Shown: positions 1 through 9,197 of the stretch, piece after piece
Numbering within the stretch: position 1 is the stretch's first letter
Layout: each line of letters begins with the position of its first letter
NCBI GenBank assembly: GCA_001953115.1
Contig: LSSL01004506.1
Coordinates: 1-28,118, forward strand
Source of the DNA: Smittium mucronatum
Lineage: Eukaryota > Kickxellomycota > Harpellomycetes > Harpellales > Legeriomycetaceae
Length of the DNA: 28,118 bases
Direction: 5' to 3'
The notes under the pieces: model-generated
Databases searched by the model: none
What the model was told of the DNA's origin: nothing
The model's input: only the letters and a program-made list of their open reading frames with translations
Position numbers and translations under genes: made by a program

Positions 1-416
1 AGCGAAACGAAACGATCGGCCGGTTCATACCTGCACCGATCCGTTCAGGCATAAAAAACCAACTTTCTAATTTTAATGAATCCCGGTTGGGGATAGTTGG
101 AAAACTCCTTGGGGGTGAGTCTAAACATTCTTTAAGTCAGCTACAAGCTGACACCGCCGATCATAAATTTTTGTTGGAAACAGCCAAATTTCTGATTAAC
201 ATCCGCGTGCCACGAACACTTAAGCTCCAGAGTTTAAGTGATTCACCACCCCCCTTGAACCAATGCCCTCGAGGTATAGAGCTGCTAGAGCGGCAGAGGG
301 GAGTTGGGTGAAAAAAACTTTTTGAAAAAATTCACTTTTTTTAATTTTTTTAAATTAGTTATTATAACTGTTTATTAACTTTAAAATAAATTTTCCGTAA
401 TAAAAAAAAAAAAAAA
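1..416 (+). mobile_element. LINE copy A, 3' end (C-terminal coding part, 3' UTR, A15 tail)
   Basis: This is the 3' end of a non-LTR retrotransposon; its 5' part lies outside the window. A frame is open from position 3 to the TGA at 309-311 and encodes the C-terminal tail of the LINE polyprotein (for example NESRLGIVGKLLGGESK, then RGIELLERQRGVG at the end). The same peptide and nucleotide sequence recurs in copy B (about 2205-2610) and its last codons recur in copy C (2611-2640). A T/A-rich 3' UTR follows and ends in 15 A residues at 402-416. Of the three copies this has the least damaged reading frame and the longest clean A-run, so it is probably the youngest. LINE identity rests on the shared 3' end with copy B, which has a recognisable reverse transcriptase. 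Confidence 0.85.
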
Positions 417-1084
417 GGGCTGCTCTTTGCCGATGATGCCGTGCTATTGGCCAAATCCAAGTCCGAAATGCAAAATGCACTAAATCAAATTAATGATCGG
501 TCGAACACATGGGAAATGAATGTGAATGCATCCAAGTGCGATATAATGAATTTCGTCGATCCCCAATCGACCGATCTGATATTACAATGCAAAAATATCC
601 AAAAAACCGATCAGTACACATATTTGGGCTATATTATGAATTATAAATGGGACGAGTCTGGGTCCATCAAAAACAACAAATTAAAAGCCAGAAATGCATT
701 ATACGCTTCATATAGCCTCTTGAAACGTATCGACATACTTGTTAGCCTAAAAATAAAATTCATAAATTCAGTTCTGATGCCTATTGGCTGTAATGAAGGC
801 GAGAACTTTGGTATGAGTGAAGCCAGAGTCAAGCCGATCCAGGCCGAAGACGACAAATCAATCCTACTGGTCGCTAATGTGAGTAATTCTGTCGGCATGA
901 AGCGTTTCCGAGCCGAACTGGGAATAAAATCAACCTTCTCAAAAACAAGTACTGTCCGTGAGCGTGTATACCACAATGGACTATTTTACAAACCTGGATA
1001 TCCGACCTCATAAAGAAGTCTATAAAGCCGGAATGGCACCTGAGTGACCTGCGATGCAAGATGGATAAAAAAATAATAATTTAA
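417..1084 (+). pseudogene. LINE reverse transcriptase, C-terminal half, frameshifted
   Basis: The RT would copy the element's RNA into DNA at the target site. The frame at 417-973 gives the FADD catalytic motif, then SKCDIMNF, a YLGY block and a block reading SVLMPIGCNEGENFGMSEAR, the order usual in the palm-to-thumb part of LINE RTs. At about 972-974 the homology changes frame: the first frame runs on to a stop at 1011-1013 as unrelated residues, while the LINE-like peptide QTWISDLIKKSIKPEW continues in another frame from 974 to a stop at 1082-1084. That is a frameshift. The RT fingers and the first catalytic aspartate motif are missing. Family assignment is from motif recognition. Confidence 0.8.
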
Positions 1085-1860
1085 AATTCAAAATTCAAAA
1101 GAGCACGCCAGTAAAGTGGTAGGATGCGCATTTTTTTACTAGGTGAAGCTACGCCTCTTTTATTGTCTGAAAGTCTTAGCACTCTTGAGGACTTTTTTAG
1201 TCACTTTATAGTTTAGCAGTATAATATAGTTAGTTTTTCGTTTAGTTTTGAATATAATGGTTTTTATATTATTCGGTCTTGTTAGGACTGTGTTTAAATA
1301 AGAACTTTCTTATTATTTATTTATTACTTTCGTGGAATGATATCATTAACCGTTCATCCGGTTTATTATTTTTGCTAGTTTATTTTATCGCTTAGTAAAG
1401 GCATTAGATTATATAGTGATATGGGCGTAGTTATGCACAACCATGAGTTGTTAGATTCTGGTGCTCATCCTTATGGATTTGCCCTGGAGGTTGAAGCTTG
1501 CATAGATGTAGCAAAAGATAGAGATAAATACGTTTCGGCATCCTTTTATACTCAATTATCTGTTCTAGACGATAACTTAGGCACATCGGTAAACTTGGCG
1601 GGTGAACTAGTTACGGAAGAGCTTGTATCTTCTTTACTGGAACTTTCATTAAGTTCCTGTACCAAAACCCCGATTAAAGCTCTATCCTATTATCCCTACC
1701 GTGAAGGCTTTACAAAAACTTAGTGTTGTCAGGATAGGGAGCAACGGGAGAAGTTTAGATAGGCGAAGCAAGGGAGCAATGCCTGTCCTAAGATCTCTGC
1801 TGGGTGAGGGCGATTAGCGCGCTTAGCATTGCCTCGCCTTTAGCTGAAAAAAAAAGTTTC
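1085..1860 (+). other. Unidentified segment inserted between LINE RT and zinc finger
   Basis: LINE-like peptide stops at about 1084 and resumes at about 1862, leaving some 780 bases that match nothing I recognise. The 5' part (1085-1420) is T-rich non-coding sequence. The middle carries a 100-codon frame (1421-1723). The 3' part (1724-1845) is clearly richer in G and C, with purine-rich stretches, and ends in a run of nine A residues at about 1846-1854. An A-run at the 3' side would fit a nested retroelement. I did not find a convincing target-site duplication by eye. It might instead be diverged LINE sequence. Confidence 0.45.
1421..1723 (+). CDS. Hypothetical 100-aa ORF in the segment inserted in LINE copy B
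   Basis: I do not recognise this protein. It starts with ATG at 1421 and stops with TAA at 1721-1723. It has ordinary amino-acid composition, acidic in the first two thirds (ELLDSGAHPYGFALEVEAC, then a DKYVSASFYTQLSVLDDN stretch), with no signal peptide and no clear membrane segment. The end, SYYPYREGFTKT, looks like an internal protein segment rather than a natural terminus, and an alternative frame stays open past this stop to about 1815. This suggests a broken N-terminal portion of a longer protein, perhaps ORF1 or gag of a nested element. It is longer than expected by chance in DNA this AT-rich, but function and expression are unknown. Confidence 0.35.
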   Translation: MGVVMHNHELLDSGAHPYGFALEVEACIDVAKDRDKYVSASFYTQLSVLDDNLGTSVNLAGELVTEELVSSLLELSLSSCTKTPIKALSYYPYREGFTKT

Positions 1861-1861
1861 G

Positions 1862-2340
1862 AAGCGAGGATTTGTGCCTGTCAAACTGGTATATAGAACC
1901 TGATTCCGAAACTAGTATCATAATAGTTGATTGAAAAAACAAAAATAACAGGTCCAAAATCTGTCAATAGATGGTGGACCGAAAAACCGACAAAAAAGAA
2001 ATCTGGATAAATCTCGATCTTTTGTATCCCTATCTTAAGCTAGGGCCTCAATAACATCGGTAAAATTCATATTTTAACCTTCCGAACTGTTCAGAGAATA
2101 TGCAATATGAATTTTTTGGATGAATTTTTTAAAAGTTTGCCCATTCTGTGAAGCCGATTTGCCTGAAACTATCAACCACATTTTATCAAATTGCTCTCTA
2201 TGGTGCAGAAATCGAAATGAGATGATCAGCCGGTTTATGTTTGCATATATCCGCTCAGACATTCAAAATAATTTTTTGAGTTTCAACGAATCCCGGCTGG
2301 GGGTAATTAGAAAACTCCTTGGGGGGTGGGGGGGTATAAA
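1862..2340 (+). pseudogene. LINE C-terminal region with CCHC zinc finger (zf-RVT-like), broken
   Basis: This is the part downstream of the RT in many LINEs. Around 1862-2100 fragments such as NWYIEPDSETSIII and RNLDKSRSF can be read but are interrupted by stops. An open stretch at 2120-2350 contains CPFCEADLPETINHILSNC, a C-x2-C-x7-H-x4-C finger typical of the zinc-binding motif C-terminal to LINE RTs, followed by NESRLGVIRKLLGG, which matches copy A. After that the frame is lost at a G-rich run (about 2321-2335) where copy A continues into GESKHSLSQLQ. The G-run length change is the likely cause of the frameshift. Confidence 0.75.
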
Positions 2341-2610
2341 AAAACTTTGAGTCAGCTACAAACTGATACCGCCGATATTAAATTCGTGCAGGGGACAGCG
2401 AAATTTCTGATTATCATTCGCATTCCCGTTAACACTTATGCTTGGACGCCTAAGTGATCCATCGGCCCCCTTGAGCCAATACCCTCGAGGCATATATCTG
2501 CTAGAGCGGCAAAGGAAAGTTGTGTGCAAAATTTTCGCTCTTTATAAATTTTTTTAAACCAGTTTTTTAGCTTTTCATTAGCTTTGAAATAAATTTCCCA
2601 TAAAAAAAAA

Positions 2611-2735
2611 CTACTAGTGCAGCAGACTGGAGTCGAGTGAATTTTATTTTCTCATTTTTTCAAATTATATTTTAGGACTTTTTATTAATTTTAAAACAAA
2701 ATTCTAGTAAGAAGTTAAAAATAAAATAAAAACAT
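2611..2735 (+). mobile_element. LINE copy C, very short 3' fragment
   Basis: Directly after the A9 tail of copy B, positions 2611-2640 read LLVQQTGVE-stop, corresponding to LLERQRGVG-stop at 282-311 of copy A. The following 75 or so bases resemble the 3' UTR of copies A and B, including a shared block around TTTTTATTAATTTTAAAA. It ends in a degenerate A-rich tail (about 2714-2735). It keeps only about ten codons and the 3' UTR. The eroded tail suggests it is the oldest of the three copies. Confidence 0.7.
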
Positions 2736-4300
2736 TTGTCTTATAGTGATTTATTTGCAGGATTGATTTTATTTATTTATGACGTTTGAACATTTTTGAA
2801 CACATTTTTTCCAATAAACATCAGTCTATAGATATTGTGTATATTTTCTGAATATCCAGATTTTATTTTAATGCGAAACCATTAAAATATATAATAAATA
2901 AATAATAAAAATTTAAAGTTTAGTGTAGGGAAAAAAAAAAAGATAAATATACTAACCTATCTGATGAGTTAAACGTAGCATAATCACGAAATTATATACG
3001 TACTTCCAACAAAAAGACCCTCTTCCCAATGGATTTTTAAATAGGATTTATGTCTGAGTTTGCATGTTTCCAAGAATTAAACTCACTATCATCAACTTCA
3101 TGTCCGCCTTCACTATTTATCTCAAATCAGGACCCAATCTCTAGTGCGGCTAACAAAAGTATTAATTTTAAAAATGCGAGGTTGACATGCTTGGGATTCA
3201 TATAATTGCCTTTTAGGCACTAAGATCAATATAATCGTCTATTTCTGGGCATGTATAATATAATTTCTCAAAATGTGTCGAGTAAGGGCTTATATGATAT
3301 TTTTCAAGATTTTCCCGCTCAGTAACGGCTGTTTTTCGAATAGACGATGTTATACCCACTATTCACAACCAAGTATAGCAAAAACGTATATGAAATACCA
3401 GTATAGACCGCTTTAAAAAGTACAATGACTAAGCTCCTAATTAAAGAGAAGGAATTTCTTTCTCTAGAGAGAGTAAAATATATAAAGTGGTTAATGAGTC
3501 ATTTGTATAGCGGAATTTTATTGTAAGGTAGCGTCTTTTGGTTAATGAATCATACTAAATATTTTGAGTTATAATTTTAATACTTGACAGCTATTTCAAA
3601 AGATGTGAGTTTATTGTTTGAGAATGAATTTGATTCTAAGCAAGATAAAAGAAGCTCAATTTTGCAAATCAATTATAATCGTTTGACTCATTGGGGATTG
3701 GAATACCCAATTTCGAGAAAAGTGAACCATTATAATGCTGTAGTTTGAAAAGCTAACGATGTTGCTTTGTGCCATGAGTGTTTGGAGGACTAGCCCATTC
3801 GTTTCCAGTAGACTAAAAAGGCCATTTTTATTTGCCAGTATTTAAGCTAAATGGCTTCACATTTGAGAAAATTTGTCATTTTATTGGTATATTTATTTAA
3901 ATATCAAATAAACTGATTTAAAATTTAGCAAATTGTAGTACGTTTAACACTCTGAATGTCAACCAGTTATATAAGTGTGAAAGAGGAATTACACCACATT
4001 AAATTTAGTCCGTTAGACCGAGCCTCCTTGCATAGTTACCAGAAACTGAAAAAAAGACAATATTGGGGTTTGGACAACTGTTTTAGTTGATACAATCAAT
4101 TTTTTTCGATAACACTTATCTTCAAATCTCAATTACCACGGAAAAAAAGAGTCGTCAGTTTCCCACCATTTTTAACTGCCCGATTTTTCTACCCTAAACA
4201 TTTTTATATCTCAAACAAACAGCTATTTTAGATAATTTGAAAGTTAAAGTTCATCTTAATTAATTCAAAACAACTCCCTTGAATTAAATCCTCCTTTCGT
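2736..4300. other. Gene-free stretch between the LINE array and the FIBP homologue
   Basis: No gene is supported here. It is AT-rich with many stops in all frames. At about 3422-3790 two adjacent plus-strand open stretches (roughly 36 and 45 codons, separated by stops) look somewhat protein-like, with pieces such as LERVKYIKWLMSHLYSG. They could be remains of a decayed transposase or other gene, but I cannot name the family. The last 300 bases before 4301 presumably hold the promoter of the downstream gene; no core element is convincing. Confidence 0.5.
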
Positions 4301-4333
4301 ATGCAAATATGGCGCATAATTTTGGCTCGTTAA
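4301..4333 (+). promoter_or_regulatory. Short upstream ORF overlapping the FIBP start codon
   Basis: An ATG at 4301 opens a ten-codon frame (MQIWRIILAR) ending with TAA at 4331-4333. It lies in a different frame from, and overlaps, the main ATG at 4309. The main ATG has A at -3 and G at +4, a strong context, while the 4301 ATG has C at -3. If transcripts begin upstream of 4301, scanning ribosomes would have to leak past the first ATG, lowering translation of the main frame. The transcription start is not known, so this is a candidate only. Confidence 0.35.
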
Positions 4334-6798
4334 TTCCAAGCTCAAAGAACTATATTTCACAAAAACTTAAATATTTACATAATAATCAAACTTCTGGGGG
4401 ATCACTACAATACAGCGTTTTCATAACCTCAATCCCTGTCATTGATGAATTTATTTTCAGTCTTTATTTATCCGGCCATTCAAGTAATTAATTTTAATAA
4501 GACAAAATTCATTTGATGGTGTTTATTTTTATTTATATAGCTTTCTTTGCTATTTATCATTTTATTAAATATTTTTTGTCTTTAAATACATCAGCCAATT
4601 CCATATTCAGCAAAATTCAAACTGAGGACAAATGGTATTCACAGGATGATCTACTTCTCTCATACATAATTAATCAGATACAGCTGATAAAATCTTTAGA
4701 GAGTTATTTACACAATCCACAATATTTTTTGGATCAAGCAAATATATTTTCTTTACCTACCGCTATAAAATGTCAAGTTATAGAAATGTAAGTTCGATTC
4801 TAATCTTTATGCAGTATCACTTACTTTTTTTCGGCCATTTTTTTCAGGTATTATACTTTTGACGAGCCAGTGATAAGAGAGCTATTGAATTATCACTTGC
4901 GTTCCCGAACTAAGAAAAGATTATCAGAAATTAGCAATAAAACAGGGATATTGCTACCAAGTCTACAAAGACAATTCGATAACTGCCGTAGAATTTTAAA
5001 ATTTGTTGAGAGTGAGGGGACCAGCGGGATATTGAAGAAGTTGATAGAAAAATTTCAACTCCCAAAAGTTTTGTCTGAACAATACCTTAGCGTGGCATTC
5101 ATATGTATAAATAGAATCGATACTGGGAAGAAAATTCTTTCATCTTACAAATTTTCTGATTTTGATTATTGTTCCCAGATAATAGTAGATTATTTCACAG
5201 TAATGAACTTCAATTTAAAATATGTTTCTAGCACTGAAAAGTCTCATATTCAAAGCGCTACTCCTCGTATTAAAGCCCAAAATTTGATTAAAAAATTCGA
5301 GAATGTTGATAACCCTGAACAAGATAAAGGCGAAGGGATCTCCGAAAGTAAAAATTTGGAATTTTATGTCATTTCTTCAGGAGATTCTTCTAAAAATCAA
5401 GAATTTGTTCCTAAAACTAATACATTATCTGAAAAGACCGTCGTTAATATTGCAAACACTGTAGTAGATGATGCGGAAGGGAGTCTTGATGATTTATTTA
5501 ACGACAGAATGATCTCTATTGCTAAAAAATTAGTTATTAAACTAGTTGAGGAAAAAGATTCCTTTGACAAATTTTCAAAGCAGGTTTTTGCAGTAATTAA
5601 CAAGCAACAAACAAACGATTCCGATGACGTAGCCAACACAAGCAATGGAAACAGCGGGCCCGCAGTATTTGGAATGCAAATTGAGATAAATAAATTATGG
5701 AATATTAAGGAGAGGTTTGGCTTATCTTCTGGATATAAGATCGGAGTTAGCTCATCTCCCACCTCTGCAAATTCATCGACTAACAACCCAGTTTCAGATC
5801 CTTCTAATCAAAAAAATTCTTTGTTGGAGTCTAAATCTAAACAGAACGTGAGATCTCTTTTAAAGTCACAAGCAATAATCCAAAACAAGGCGCCAGATAC
5901 TGCTGACGCCTCAGAAAATTTAAAATCATTAAAGGAGAATGGTCTATCTTATGTAATTCCTTATCCTGATGAATCCAAATTTTTTCCAGATTCAGCCGAC
6001 GAGAAAAACTTTTTAAGGTCTTTTTCTACACCCAGCCTCGTATCTAACAAAGGCGTGAATATCGAAGATCCCAATTCAAATGAATTAGATGTTTCTTCAG
6101 ATATTCATTTTGATCCCAAGGAAAGGAGAAGATATTCCATTGGCCAAGTTAACATTGAACCTAATGCTAAAAAGGATGTAGATAAAAAGTCCAATTCATC
6201 CCAAAACCTAAAGAAGATTAAAACTGGCTCTTCGCCAGAATCTAAGAAAAAACACCCCAATGTTCAGGTAGGCAGTTCAGACTCGTTTTTAGACCCTGAA
6301 AACCTCAAGGCATCTCAAAACGAACAGATTTCCCCCAAAATTACAAATTCTACACAGCCCTCCCAGCTCTCTTCGAACCAAGCACGTGGATCAAATCGCC
6401 CTGGATTCGTGCTCGTTAAAACATCGACATTTTCTGGATCTGCCGTATGGACTAGAACATCTCTATCACAACCCCAACTCAGGTTTATCATAAGACACAT
6501 GCTACAGGCAGTTATATTGCTTGGAAATTGGAAGAGCAGGCGTAGTTTTTTCGTGCATATAGTCGACAAAGTCCTCGGTTATTTAGTATCTATTGGGTGC
6601 AGCCGGGATGATTTTATCTACATTGTGGATATTTGCATTAACGTTTGTAGTATCAACAGCGATGACGATTATGAATATGGTATTGATGAAATCTTGGATA
6701 CTGTTGATTTTGCGGGGGTCGATTTTTCTAATAACCCAAACGAATTTGGCCTCATCTTTGGAGGAATTAAATTAATAATAGCAAAAATGTATAAATAA
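4309..6798 (+). CDS. FIBP: FIBP-family protein (acidic FGF intracellular-binding protein homologue), 3 exons
   Basis: The coding exons are 4309-4483, 4541-4787 and 4848-6798. Introns of 57 and 60 nt (GTAATT..ATAG, GTAAGT..TTCAG) keep the frame and give 790 aa. Similarity to animal FIBP is clear in the first 265 residues: IDEFIFSLYLSG (compare IDEDVYRLWLDG), YYTFDEPVIRELL across the second splice site, and LSEISNKTGI with RQFDN at about 166-186. A second block at about 680-790 (RSFFVHIVDKVLGYL onward) matches the FIBP C-terminus. Between them lie about 410 residues rich in Ser, Asn, Lys and Asp, absent from the roughly 360-aa animal proteins. No signal peptide or membrane segment is evident. 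Animal FIBP binds internalised FGF1; fungi lack FGF, so the role here is unknown. It is convergent with the downstream coatomer gene. Confidence 0.9.
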
Positions 6799-6873
6799 AA
6801 GTTTCCTTAATTTATAAATTATTCAGACCGAATAATTTATATTTCCTGTACTTAATAATAACTAATAAGATCG

Positions 6874-6879
6874 AATAAA
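6874..6879 (+). terminator. Candidate polyadenylation signal AATAAA of the FIBP homologue
   Basis: AATAAA lies about 76 nt after the stop codon at 6796-6798. Another AATAAA (6794-6799) overlaps the stop codon and is less likely to act. The 271-bp gap to the convergent gene is A/T-rich, so other signals are possible. Confidence 0.4.
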
Positions 6880-7069
6880 CAAAATATTTTGCGAGAAACT
6901 GGAAGAAAAAAAAAAGAGTGGTATCTTTATGTCAATATTTGGGAAGAAAGCGTGAAGTATAAAGAAGTAAAGGGTAGTAGGTAAACAAGCAATAAAAATA
7001 AAAGAAATGTGTTTTTTTTATGAATAATAAGTGAAAGGCTGCTATGAGTATTAATTCAAGAAAAAAACA

Positions 7070-9197
7070 TTATACAACAGCGTATTGGTCAGGGACGGCA
7101 ATGGTGGAAATGGAGTAATCCACATCATCATCATTACAAGTAGCTCCTAACACCTTAACTTGGCAATATGTTGTAGTTGAAACAAAGTTAACTGAAACAG
7201 GGAAAAAGACGTCTGGATTATCGGATCTTATTTGGAAATACAAACTTCCACTTCTTGAAGAGGCGTTGATAATGGGAATTTGCCACTCCAAGTTTCCACT
7301 TGACCGATTTGTTTCATAAGAACCATCAATTTCGCCAATAATAGGCTTAGACCCTTGACTAAATTTTTTAAAAAAAGGTTATATATCAAGTTATATTGTT
7401 ATTTATTGAATATCTTACGGCATAGGAATAGATATAACAACATCGTGTAGATCCATGTGAGCAACGTTGAGCTCGTACTCGATACTCACTTCACAGTTGC
7501 CATCACCAGTAGGGGAAGGCCAGCAATTGACTATTGGTATAGTTTAAAAAAAATATAAAATAAAAAACTGAAAAAAAAAGAGATAATTTGACAAAAATGG
7601 GTTAAATATTCTTACTATTAAGAGGAACAGAATCTTCTGATTGACCAACATATCTCCATTTCAAAACCCCTACAGGTTGATTGATAGGGAAAGTGCGAGA
7701 GGGATTTTTAAGAGCAAGAAGTCCATTTTCATTGAACTGTCTTTTATCGATGTTAGGGTGAGTCTAAATATATTTAATAAATGTAAATCTAAAGGTCAGA
7801 ATAATCAGGCAGAAATTGGAATACCTTGTATTGGGTAGAATCGTCGTGCAAGCATAAGACCCGGACACTAGTTCCAGATTTATCTTCCTCTGAAAGAACA
7901 AGTGAAAGGTCACCTTTAACTTCCATCATTTCAAGGCCACCATCACGGTTGACAATGGCAGAAATGTGTTCTTCGATTGAGATGTGGACACTACAAGTTC
8001 GAAAAGTAAAAAAGTTTTAACAAGGAAATCTACAGATTAAGTATAAAGGGAAATTAATTAAATTTTTTGAATAGAAACCTTTTTTGATCAACTTTAGGAA
8101 GTGAAGAACCAGCAATAGAAGAGGCTTGAAGTTGTTCTTGGATTTCATTAACATCATCATTGAAATCTACTAAAATGTCAGCAGCCTTAGGTTTACGACC
8201 TAATTTCATACCACGTGTTGCGGGTTCAGAAACAGAGCTATGTAAAAAAAAACAAAGTAAAAAAAGTGAAAGCAAATAAAAAAGTGAGATTGAAGTGAAT
8301 TACGGTTTTGGTTTGTAACTCTGAGAAGAGATAAGGGATTCCTGTTCATTATATTGAGAGCTGTCTCTAATGACATACGATCCTCCGTAGCTGTTGTTTT
8401 CGCCAAAAGATGGAGCGGGATTTCCAGATTTACCGTTTTTGGAAGCCATTTTACGCTGCATATCGAACATCTTGGCCTTACGCTTAAGATCCAATTTGGC
8501 TTCTTTTTCTTTGTTCTAGGAATAAATAAAGGTGTGATAAGAGTGTTTTGGGGTAAAGAAAAGAAATAAAGAGCACATACTCTATCGATGATGTCTTGAA
8601 CTTTTTCTTTAAGACTGTCCATTTCAAGTATGGTTTTCAAATTAGCCAAATCTATGTTCTCGCGATATCCGAGAGACACGATTTCATCGAAAGCGTTTAA
8701 AAGAAGAAAAGCGTTGTCGATGATTTCATCTTGAGTAATGTATTTGGTGACTTCAGGGATAGCACGGGCTATTAATTGAAGTGTATCCATGTCTTGAACA
8801 ATATTGCTGTTTTTTGTGGTTATCAGGACAGCGTACATATCGTCACTTAGGGGTTGGAAGACATATCTAACGGCATCAGTCTCTACTGAAGTATGTTGTT
8901 GACCTTCTACTATGAGTTTAGGGAAAGAAGAAAGGAGCCCTTCGATGTGGCCTCTAGTCATACCAAGGGTTTGGCGGGATACAAGAGCTATTGGAGAATA
9001 TATATATTTATAGAGATTTTTGGAAAAATCAAAAAATAAATTTTAAATGAAGGAATTCAAAACAGAAAAAAACTTTAACTTACGCTTTCCCGTTTTGGTA
9101 CATACTGAAGTAGCTAAGATAACCTGGTTTTGGGAAAATGATGATAAGAATGGGAAGCCAAAATCAAAAAAGAAGAGAAGAGAAAAACAATTACCAT
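7070..9197 (-). CDS. RET2: Coatomer subunit delta (delta-COP), 9 coding exons
   Basis: Delta-COP is part of the F-subcomplex of the COPI coat, which forms vesicles for Golgi-to-ER and intra-Golgi transport. Exons, in transcript order: 9197-9195, 9123-9084, 8987-8581, 8515-8304, 8237-8079, 7990-7825, 7763-7616, 7530-7419, 7358-7070. All eight introns (60-96 nt) are GT-AG and keep the frame, giving 511 aa, the same length as human ARCN1. Residues 1-140 form the longin-like domain (VCTKTGKPLVSRQ, RGHIEGLLSSFPKL, VRYVFQPL, NAFDEIVSLGYREN). A basic helical linker follows (NKEKEAKLDLKRKAK, 151-165), then a mu-homology domain from about 274 to the end (VHISIEEHI, THPNIDKRQF, GVLKWR, NCWPSPTGDGNCEVSIEYEL, IIGEIDG). 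The first coding exon is just the ATG. The donor after 8079 (GTTTCT) is weak but supported by homology. Confidence 0.96.

Larger units (their letters stand above)
417..2610 (+). mobile_element. LINE copy B, 5'-incomplete and degenerate, carrying an internal insert
   Basis: This second copy of the LINE family begins directly after the A15 tail of copy A. Its first readable residues are GLLFADDAVLLAK, the catalytic F-x-D-D motif of LINE reverse transcriptases, so all upstream endonuclease and RT fingers are absent here. In order it holds the C-terminal half of the RT (417-1084), an unrelated-looking segment (about 1085-1860), a damaged region leading to a CCHC zinc finger (about 1862-2290), a C-terminal tail matching copy A, a 3' UTR and an A9 tail at 2602-2610. 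It cannot be active. Either it was 5'-truncated on insertion, or copy A inserted into its middle and its 5' half lies beyond the window. Confidence 0.85.

Noticed and set aside
1741..1850. GC-richer patch considered as a tRNA or tRNA-derived SINE head
   Set aside because: No cloverleaf and no convincing A-box/B-box pair could be found by eye.
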